Origin: Dryococelus australis | Lineage: Eukaryota; Arthropoda; Insecta; Phasmatodea; Phasmatidae | Assembly: GCA_029891345.1 (NCBI GenBank) | Contig: CM056993.1 | Location: 275,766,900 to 275,830,899, forward strand | Reading direction: 5' to 3' | Length of the DNA: 64,000 nt | Shown: piece by piece, positions 58,101 to 64,000 of the stretch | Numbering within the stretch: the stretch's first letter is position 1 | Layout: the number at the start of each line of letters is the position of its first letter | Position numbers and translations under genes: made by a program | Notes under the pieces: model-generated | What the model saw: only the letters and a program-made list of their open reading frames with translations | Told to the model about the DNA's origin: nothing | The model's database searches: none

Positions 58101-58503
58101 TGGATTGAGGTATGTTATATCGAGTGTTGTAGGCTATATGGAGTGGGGCAGTCTGTAAGGAGTGTGGTAGGCTTTATGAATTGGTGCAGGTTGTAGGGAG
58201 TGTGGTAGGCTATATGGATTGTAGTAGGCTATATGGAGTGTCGTAGGCTATGTGGATCGGGGCAGGCTTTGAGGTGTGTGGTATGTTATATGGAGTGGGG
58301 CAGAGTATATGGACTAAGGTAGACTATATGGATTGTGGTAGGCTATATGGTGTGTGGTAGGCTATATGAAGTGAGGTAGGCTTTGTAGAGTGGAACAGGC
58401 AGTGTGTTGGAGTGTCGGCTCACCTGTATGATGTCGGAGGTGTAGTTCTCTCCTCTCTCCCAGGAACCAAGCTGCACTGCACGACCCGGCGATATGAATG
58501 GGC
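46011..58503 (-). CDS. Lysosomal glucosylceramidase (acid beta-glucosidase), 3' part of gene
   Basis: The enzyme, glycosyl hydrolase family 30, hydrolyses glucosylceramide to glucose and ceramide in the lysosome. Three minus-strand exons (58424-58503, 51136-51416, 46011-46113) encode the last ~150 residues. They read, in order, AVQLGSWERGENYTSDIIQ, then AWLDWNLALD, GGPNWVQNNVDAPVIV, FYKQPMYYSLAHLSRYVPPG, and finally MTIPPRSIHTIIYKS and TGA. These align in order with the C-terminal part of animal acid beta-glucosidases. The codon split at the second junction (AG plus G) is completed exactly. The catalytic acid and nucleophile Glu lie upstream and are not in the window. Introns are 7.0 and 5.0 kb and packed with repeats. 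It could be either of the paralogues that insects carry. Confidence 0.93.
46327..46575 (+). mobile_element. tRNA-derived SINE, copy 4
   Basis: GGAGCCACGGTGGCTGAGCG and GGGCCCAATTCCCGG (altered B box) form the head; GTGGGAATTGTGCCGGACAA and GCTGTTAAGAGCTGCCCAAA lie in the body. It lies in the last intron of the glucosylceramidase gene, antisense to it. Confidence 0.85.
46580..49305. other. AT-rich intron sequence, no feature identified
   Basis: Part of the 5.0-kb last intron of the glucosylceramidase gene. No exon-like island was seen, apart from a GC-richer patch at 47930-48070 that holds no convincing frame. Confidence 0.45.
49310..49715. repeat. Family B interspersed repeat, copy 3
   Basis: Carries TTTCTGAACCAAACC, TATCGCAAGCGTTTTATGCT, GAATGAGGCGAAGGGATA and GTTGGAAGTAAG in the same order as copies 1 and 2. 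A TTAA-flanked MITE starts right at its end. Confidence 0.65.
49717..50241. mobile_element. TTAA-flanked palindromic MITE
   Basis: TTAA (49717-49720) and TTAA (50238-50241) flank inverted ends GCTTGGCTCACAACGATCCG and, from the other side, GCTGGACTCACAACCATCCG. The word CCGTC and its extension ATCCGTC recur many times in both subterminal regions in inverted orientation, like clustered protein-binding sites. TTAA target duplication suggests mobilisation by a piggyBac-type transposase, but the ends themselves do not prove it. Confidence 0.7.
50560..51089. mobile_element. 530-bp foldback element next to a splice donor
   Basis: The arms of about 200 bp are near-perfect inverse copies. ATTTATAAATACACTAAAA, GTTACACAATTTG.AAAACTT and GTAAGATGTGGTCGAACAGC appear on the left and inverted on the right. 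The loop holds a diverged tandem duplication of about 75 bp (CGTAGTAAGCACGTATCTTA / CGTAGTAAGCACATATCTTG). The right edge is about 47 bp from the 5' splice site after 51136. Confidence 0.8.
51136..51416 (-). CDS. Glucosylceramidase exon (281 bp)
   Basis: The acceptor ATGTTGTAG lies at 51417 and the donor AACAG|GTGCGT at 51136/51135. It encodes 93 codons plus two bases, from VVSRGVSAWLDWNLALD to ATVLVLQN. The order WLDWNLAL, GGPNWV, FYKQPMYY, SRYVPPGS and VLVLQN follows the family closely. The exon is GC-rich against AT-rich flanks and free of stops or frameshifts. Confidence 0.95.
51620..58400 (+). repeat. 19-bp minisatellite filling a glucosylceramidase intron
   Basis: The consensus on the plus strand is GGAGTGTGGTAGGCTATAT, repeated for about 6.8 kb, or roughly 350 units. 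Common variants are GGGGCAG for GTGGTAG, TGGAATG, and GACTATA. Copies differ at one to four positions, and a few units are 18 or 20 bp long. Some variant blocks recur, such as CAGACACCAAATGTATTGTG at about 56412 and 57711, so segments larger than one unit have also been duplicated. Nineteen is not a multiple of three, and the plus strand spells few stops. The many Gly-Tyr-Met-Glu-type frames are therefore artefacts. Confidence 0.97.
58424..58503 (-). CDS. Glucosylceramidase exon, antepenultimate visible coding exon (80 bp)
   Basis: The acceptor is GTTGTAG at 58504 and the donor is ATACAG|GTGAGC at 58424/58423. It encodes PFISPGRAVQLGSWERGENY and then TSDIIQ, with two bases of a split codon at its start. 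GSWERGENY matches the GSWDRGMQY-type motif just after the nucleophile-bearing exon in the family. The minisatellite begins about 25 bp past the donor. Confidence 0.92.
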
Positions 58504-58689
58504 CTACAACAAGCACAACTCTTATTCAAACTCTCTCTCGTGGCCATGGTGATGATCTTGTCATGCTATAGTACGTTCAAGCTATGATTGCATGAATTTA
58601 AATTTCGGCGAAAATTATATCATTGTTTACTTTTCGTTTTCGTATCTCTCTACCATCAGCTGATGGGTCATGTATCATACAGTACCTTA

Positions 58690-58711
58690 AAAAAAAAAAA
58701 AAAAAAAAAAC
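58690..58711. repeat. Poly-A tract
   Basis: About 22 A residues in AT-rich sequence just upstream of the glucosylceramidase exon at 58.5 kb. It could be a retroposon tail, with no body identified. Confidence 0.8.
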
Positions 58712-59400
58712 TCTTGGAAAGCGTTAAGCAATAATATTCACACTTTTTATTTAATATCAAAATTCCTCATTTCATTAAAAAAACCTTATTTCCTTACAAC
58801 TTGTATAAATGGTATCTGAAATTAATTGGAGTTTCTTTTTTGCGATAAAATAGTAGTTCACTTGGAACAATATGTTTTCAACCACCGAGTGATAAAGCCA
58901 AACAGTTTAGTGTGTGCGGTTTTCATGCGATATGTATGGTAATGACTAAGATTATTGTTTCAGAATACACTGTCTGTGTTTTGGAAAGTAATAGCGAAAG
59001 CTACCCGTACACTGGCATGAACACGAAACATTGTATATAGACAGTACCTGCTGGTATATAAGAAGTACGCTCAAATCCCAAAATCCATATTATGGACGCA
59101 CCCAATCCTCGATATCGATCCCTGGTACTTTCAATAGTTTTGCCCTGCTCATGGTATTCTATGTGAGTAAACAGTACGAGCGTATTACCTCCATTGTGAT
59201 CGATTGCAGTATCAAATCCACTACACATGGTAATATTCCTGCCTGATACTTGACGACCGGCTTGCATCTTACAATTGGCGAGACAAGACCGTCAAAATAC
59301 TTTCGTGAGCGCAGCTGATTATTCGCACACTATAACTGTTTAGTTGTCTTCGAGCTTGCTGTCTAAACACTAATTAGCCAACGAAAAATATTGGTGGCTG
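58712..59400. other. No gene recognised
   Basis: Upstream intron sequence of the glucosylceramidase gene by position. A minus-strand frame at 59001-59267 has no family resemblance and no exon of the enzyme could be read here. Confidence 0.4.
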
Positions 59401-59499
59401 TCGACAGTGCAACCTATACTTTAACACATAAACAAATATGGCTGCCACCTAGTGGTACACAGGTGATGGAAACATATGAGAGACAAACTCTAAAACAAA

Positions 59500-59810
59500 T
59501 GAAAATAAAAAAACAAACATGGAGGACTGCACTTAGCAAATGACTGCCTCCAGTAACATATATAAACAAAAGGTGCCTACCGAAATGGCAGCCTTCAGTA
59601 AGATATATAAACCAATGGCGAACGAAAAAAAAAAAACAAATATGGCCACCTCCAGTAACATATATAAACAAATGACGAACAAAAAACATGTATGGTTGCC
59701 TCCAGTAACATATATAATCACAGGATGAACTAAAAAACAAATATGACTGCCTGTAATAATATATAAACATATAATGTACGAAAAATACAAATATGGTGGC
59801 ACATAATAAA
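59500..59810 (+). repeat. Tandem array, unit about 57 bp
   Basis: About five to six diverged units share CCTCCAGTAACATATATAAA, CAAATGACGAACAAAAAAC and AAATATGGCTGCC-like words. The minus-strand frames through it are repeat artefacts. The downstream sequence contains CCAAAATGGCGG and TGACGTAACAACATGGCGG (about 60260-60296), words that resemble the array and may mark a larger repeat family spanning about 59.4-60.3 kb. Confidence 0.8.
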
Positions 59811-59879
59811 ATGAGTATAGGTGGGGCAGTGGGGTGAGTCAAAGGGTATGAGTGCGGGAGGGGGCGAGGGAGTCAGTCA

Positions 59880-60850
59880 TCTGCTGGACGTGGTGCTGGG
59901 AGGACCTCCGGAAATGTAAGTTTTTTTTAAATTAATTTTACATAAGTTTTTATAAATTTTTCGGGATTATTTATAGAATTTCTAAGGAATAAAAAGGGAA
60001 AATTTAAAGGAAAAGGGAAATTGTTATGAAAATGTCTATCGAGGGGAATAGAAATTTTAAATTGTTTTTTAATGAATTTTGATATTTTTTAATAATTTTA
60101 AAATATTTTTAATACCGGTAATAATATACTGTATGGCATTTTAAACGATTTTTTAATTTTAATTTGTTGTAATAATTTTTTTATTCAAATTTTTTTGCAT
60201 TTTTTTTGGAGTTTTGGGTGTCAGAGGTCAACGGGGTCAAAGGTCATGGTCAATGACATCCAAAATGGCGGACCGGTGACGTAACAACATGGCGGCCCGC
60301 TCTGGCTATAAATCCGGAATCTCTTGTGTGTCAAGGAACTTTTCCCTATTACTACCTTACAAATGAACACTTAGATAATAAAATATCTGATATTCGTGGA
60401 ACAGGGAAGGAAGATTATAGCGTGTACAGTATAAGAGGATAGGAAGTGCGCTTGCTGAAAAAACCGATTGGGGATAATATAACCGGGTACAGGAAGTTTA
60501 TCAGTGTTGTGATAAGCAAATTGGCAGGTGTGGCAAGAAAAATGTGTATGTTCAAGAGATAAAGAGTACCAGCATATACGGTTGAGCACTGCAGGGTTCA
60601 TTGTCCACGCCTTGGCCATTCATTCCTTCCTTTCTCCATACCTGCAGTTGTGTAAGCCATATGGCAGATAGCATTTTTTTTTCGCTTGTCTTATTAAGTA
60701 GAAGTACGTGAATTTTGCATTGTTATTTCGGCAGTAAGCTGGACTGAATACACTTATACTCTAATATTTCTTGTATGATCGAACCATAGTGTCTTAGACA
60801 CAACCTGCTCAACTCTGTAACTAGTGACAAACAGGAAGAAATAATGTCTT
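59880..60850. other. AT-rich sequence, no gene recognised
   Basis: Very AT-rich at 59930-60200, then a short GC-richer GGTCAA-repeat segment (GGTCAACGGGGTCAAAGGTC). Minus-strand frame 60371-60619 has no recognised motif. Confidence 0.4.
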
Positions 60851-60854
60851 CCTA

Positions 60855-61275
60855 TACGCTGTTCACGGTAAAATGAGCACGTTTGAAAGCCCTGCTTAAG
60901 ATCTACTTGTCGGCACTTTGTGTATTCTTCCGCATAATGTGAACGTAACATTACTATGAGCCTCATCACTTTATTCATTCGTCGGTCAAGTGAAACTGTG
61001 AAACTATTATATAAGTAAATATTTTACAAATCTGCTCATTTTTTCCCTTCGATGCATTAAAAAAACAGAAACGAAATTAATGATTTAAGTTATCACAAAT
61101 GGTAACCTAACACTTTTTATTCGATGTTGAAATATGGACCTACTTTCCACCTATCGTTACCAACTATGCTAGACGAATTTCACTCGGTGTGTCCATTAAA
61201 ATATATGCAGGCAGAAGAAGTGACATTTTTCTAAGGTTTATTTCAAAAGTGCTCACTTTATCGTGAACAACCTTT
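60855..61275 (+). mobile_element. TA-target MITE family A, full-length copy
   Basis: Begins TACGCTGTTCACGGTAAAAT and ends with the inverse AGTGCTCACTTTATCGTGAA. In between, GAAAGCCCTGCTTAAGATCT, CGTCGGTCAAGTGAAACTGT, TAACCTAACACTTTTTATTC and GTTACCAACTATGCTAG follow the family order. At about 420 bp it is the best reference for the family in this window. Non-coding. Confidence 0.8.
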
Positions 61276-61279
61276 AACA

Positions 61280-62325
61280 CGTGCAACCAAGTTTCGTAAA
61301 ATAAAAGCTCTTGCCATGAAAGTCCAGCCAATGAATATACAACTGCTGGCCGAGAATGTCAATGACTAAGAAGTCTGTGCTACTGCCAAATGTAACGTAT
61401 CTCGACATATTATCTATCACGTGGCAGCAGTTTGGGGCCGAGGGACTCTAACAGATATTTTTTATGTCAAACTGTTTCACATCACTGAAACATAGAGCTC
61501 TAAATGATCCTACTTGAACTCTGTTTTCACGAGTTGTCTGAAATCATTCCAAGTCATTGGTCATCTTAAACAGAAATCAGATTCCTGTAATATTGTTTTA
61601 AGTTTTTTAGATTAATCTTTAAGACCGCTCTTTATTTCCGAGGACTGATAGAGGGGCGGCTTGCCCAATACAATAACTTAAAGTGACAACAAAATCGGCA
61701 ATAATGCCATCGTTAATCCGGTATTTGATAAGGGCGAATTAGTAATGGTGGCAGTCGATGTTTTCCAAATCACTTTGCTGAACGTGGTTCAGTAACGAAA
61801 AGGATATTCCTTTGACTTGCATCTCCTGCTTAAGTGCTCCATCTAGCTGCAGCTATTTCCCTTCCCGTCTTCGAGGCATCGAGGCGCGTCTGCTATAAGG
61901 CTGACTCTCGCTCACACATCACTCGCCTCATCGCCTCTAGGCACATACGGTGATCAACAGCGTGCAGTATTTCCGTCGGCGACTTCCATGAACGAGACTC
62001 TAAGCGACGACCCTAATAAAGAGAAAAATAATATTCGTGTCTGAAGACAACTCTATAAAGTTTTTGTATAGAAAATATAGCAGCTAGGAATGATTATGAA
62101 AACACCCGTTTTGGCCATTTTCGCAGCCATAAAAAACAATACTTGGAGTTGAAATAAGAACTTGAAACCTCGTTGAGCAAGAAATGTCTCTTAAAAGCGT
62201 TCTGTGTTTGCACACAGTCACAATATGTCCAGTCGTTTATGAATCACGTGTTTTCTACAACAGACATCATTCCCCAGCTAGACAGAGCTGTCAAGTTCTT
62301 GGCGAATATCTTCTCTCGTGACATA
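61280..62325. other. No gene recognised
   Basis: Unassigned. A GC-richer patch at 61855-62000 was read on both strands and is interrupted by stops. Confidence 0.4.
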
Positions 62326-62328
62326 ACT

Positions 62329-63056
62329 AACGGCTGTTCACAATAAAGTGAGCACTTTTGAAACCAACTATAGAAAAAGTCACTGTTCATACCTGCATAT
62401 ATTTTAACGGGCGCTCTGAGTGCTATTCGCCCAGTGAAGTTGGTAACGATGGATGGGAAGTGGTTCCGTATCTTAAAGTCGATTAAAAAGTTAGGTAATA
62501 ATTTCTGATAATTTAAATTATTCCTTTCACTTTCTGTTTTATTTTTTCATGCATCGAAGTGTAAAAATAAGCAGATTTGTAAACTATTTTCTTTTCTAAT
62601 AATTTCACAGTTTCACTTGACCGACATATAAATAAAGTCATATGTACGGGTAGTGAAATTTCGCGTGAAAATATTTCAAGACGAGTTGTGTTCCAGAACA
62701 CTGTAGGTTCATTTGCCTATCTTAATTGGCTGGATTCATTTTTGATACGTGATAACTGTCTGCACACGTATCACGTAGGAGCCGTGCAGATGTTGCTGAA
62801 TTCTGAGTGGCCCTGTCAAATATTAAAACGACTTCTCAAGTAGACACCAACCAATGGCAGTAGACAAACTGATTTTGGCTGCTAATAGTATTGAAGTCTA
62901 CTATATACTCATATTTTTTTCGCAAAAAGTCACCATCTCTAGTCATGAGACCCATAACATTGTTAATTTTACATAAGGCGGAAGAATACACATAGTTTAC
63001 ACAATTAGATACTAAGCAGGGCTTTCAAAAGTGCTCATTTAACCGTGAATAGCCTA
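62329..63056 (-). mobile_element. TA-target MITE family A interrupted by a second insertion
   Basis: The ends are GGCTGTTCACAATAAAGTGA and, from the other side, TAGGCTATTCACGGTTAAAT. The interior follows family A in reverse. About 300 bp of foreign sequence (62642-62946) separates TCACTTGACCGACATATAAA from ACCCATAACATTGTTAATTT, which are neighbours in other copies. Confidence 0.75.
62642..62946. mobile_element. Unclassified insertion with 6-bp target duplication
   Basis: AGTCAT occurs at 62636-62641 and again at 62941-62946, immediately flanking sequence absent from the other family A copies. The insert starts ATGTACGGGTAGTGAAATTT. No coding frame or clear inverted ends were seen, so the class is unknown. 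Confidence 0.5.
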
Positions 63057-63423
63057 TATCGTTATTTCTACTACAGGTTGGCTAAATCACATTAAAATTT
63101 TGGCAATGGGAAAGTTTTCTCCACTAGGTAAGCGCTAGTGTCGGCAATGCACCGGATTTCTTCTATTTTCTACGTTACAAAGCAGGACAATTGCAATAAT
63201 CATTATAAAATAACGTCACAAATAGGTAAAGTGTTTCTCTTTTATATATCACATAGCTTACAATTTCAAATAAAAGTTATATTTTGTAACACTGTGCACC
63301 TAGCGGCCTATGACAAGCTCTTCAATAAGAAATCACGTTTAGTTCCCAGCCTGAGTAGAAATAACCGTAATACAACGCATAATTGTATGCAGCCGTGTGT
63401 TGGCTTATTTCACAGAGAAGAGA

Positions 63424-63765
63424 ACTACAGGCAGTTTACAGCAAAGCGAGCACTTTTGACATCCATGCTCAATATCTACTTGTACGCACACTGTGTATAC
63501 TTCCGCCATTTGTAAAGTCAACATTGCCACGAGCATGATCACGTTATTCGTGCGCCGCGCCGGTCGATCGGAACTGTGGCATTGTTAGCAATGGAAATAT
63601 GTCACGAATTTCCTCATTCTTACACTTACATGCATTAAAAATAGAAAGAAAAAGAAGCATTTTTCAGTATTCACAAATTTACCTAAAAGTTTTAATTACA
63701 TGTTTTAAGACATTGAACTACTTTCTCCTCGGGGTTACCAACTTTATTGGGAGCATTATAAGTAG
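63424..63765 (+). mobile_element. TA-target MITE family A, 3'-truncated copy
   Basis: GTTTACAGCAAAGCGAGCAC, ATCTACTTGTACGCACACTG and GGTTACCAACTTTATTGGGA follow the family order. Homology stops near 63765, where AGTAGAGACCTGCAAAATTC begins a different sequence that runs to the end of the window. Confidence 0.65.
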
Positions 63766-64000
63766 AGACCTGCAAAATTCGCGTTATTATTTGGGGACAC
63801 GTTATACTTCAAATACGTGTACCTTCGTAATGCGTTTGTCATTGGACCACACTTTATATGACACGCCCTTCGTAACTCTGGGCGAATTAATGAACGCATC
63901 ACAATTGTGTGCCCTAATCACGTGTCGTTTAGTCAGAAAGCGAGCGAATTCAAATTTTTGCAGCAGCCAATGGAGACACGACGTCAGCTTTAGTGTATAC

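Noticed and set aside
51620-58400. CRISPR array
   Set aside because: The repeats are contiguous without unique spacers, and the context is an animal gene intron.
61855-62000. A further glucosylceramidase exon in the GC-richer patch
   Set aside because: Minus-strand frames contain stops and no family motif.

Overview
The window looks like nuclear DNA of an insect. Coding DNA is sparse and split by long introns. Recognisable exons match animal glucosylceramidase and a FAXDC2-type fatty acid hydroxylase. The rest is dominated by insect-type mobile DNA: a Jockey-clade LINE, Tc1-like elements (including the DUF4817 kind common in cockroaches, termites and stick insects), tRNA-derived SINEs, foldback elements and many TA-target MITEs. 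A large polyneopteran genome is the best guess; the species cannot be fixed from sequence alone. There are no operons, ribosome binding sites, rRNA genes, functional tRNA genes or CRISPR arrays.

Layout. 0-9.9 kb: MITE-like repeats, a foldback element with a Tc1 copy inserted in its left arm (1.2-2.5 kb), a (GA)n tract, and a Tc1-like element with long terminal inverted repeats (8.8-9.9 kb). 10-19.5 kb: a SINE, several MITEs, a possible short last exon near 12.4 kb, a frameshifted FAXDC2-like exon on the minus strand (15.1-15.4 kb), and pogo/Tigger-like termini. 19.5-33.6 kb: less AT-rich; holds a decayed Jockey LINE (20.7-24.5 kb) and then 9 kb of unassigned sequence. 34-43 kb: three minus-strand exons with compatible phases from a gene I do not recognise (42.9 to 36.4 kb), a second foldback/Tc1 pair, and a large CCTA/CCTG microsatellite. 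46.0-58.5 kb: the last three coding exons of a glucosylceramidase gene on the minus strand. 58.5-64 kb: AT-rich sequence with a 57-bp tandem array and more MITEs; no upstream glucosylceramidase exon was found.

The most striking structure is the glucosylceramidase gene. The 7.0-kb intron before its penultimate coding exon is almost entirely a degenerate 19-bp minisatellite of roughly 350 units, which stops about 25 bp from the splice donor. The following 5.0-kb intron carries a 530-bp foldback element whose edge lies about 50 bp from the donor, plus a TTAA-flanked palindromic MITE and a SINE. Exon phases across both junctions match exactly, so the gene looks intact here. The orphan gene lies downstream on the same strand, its first visible exon about 3 kb from the glucosylceramidase stop codon.
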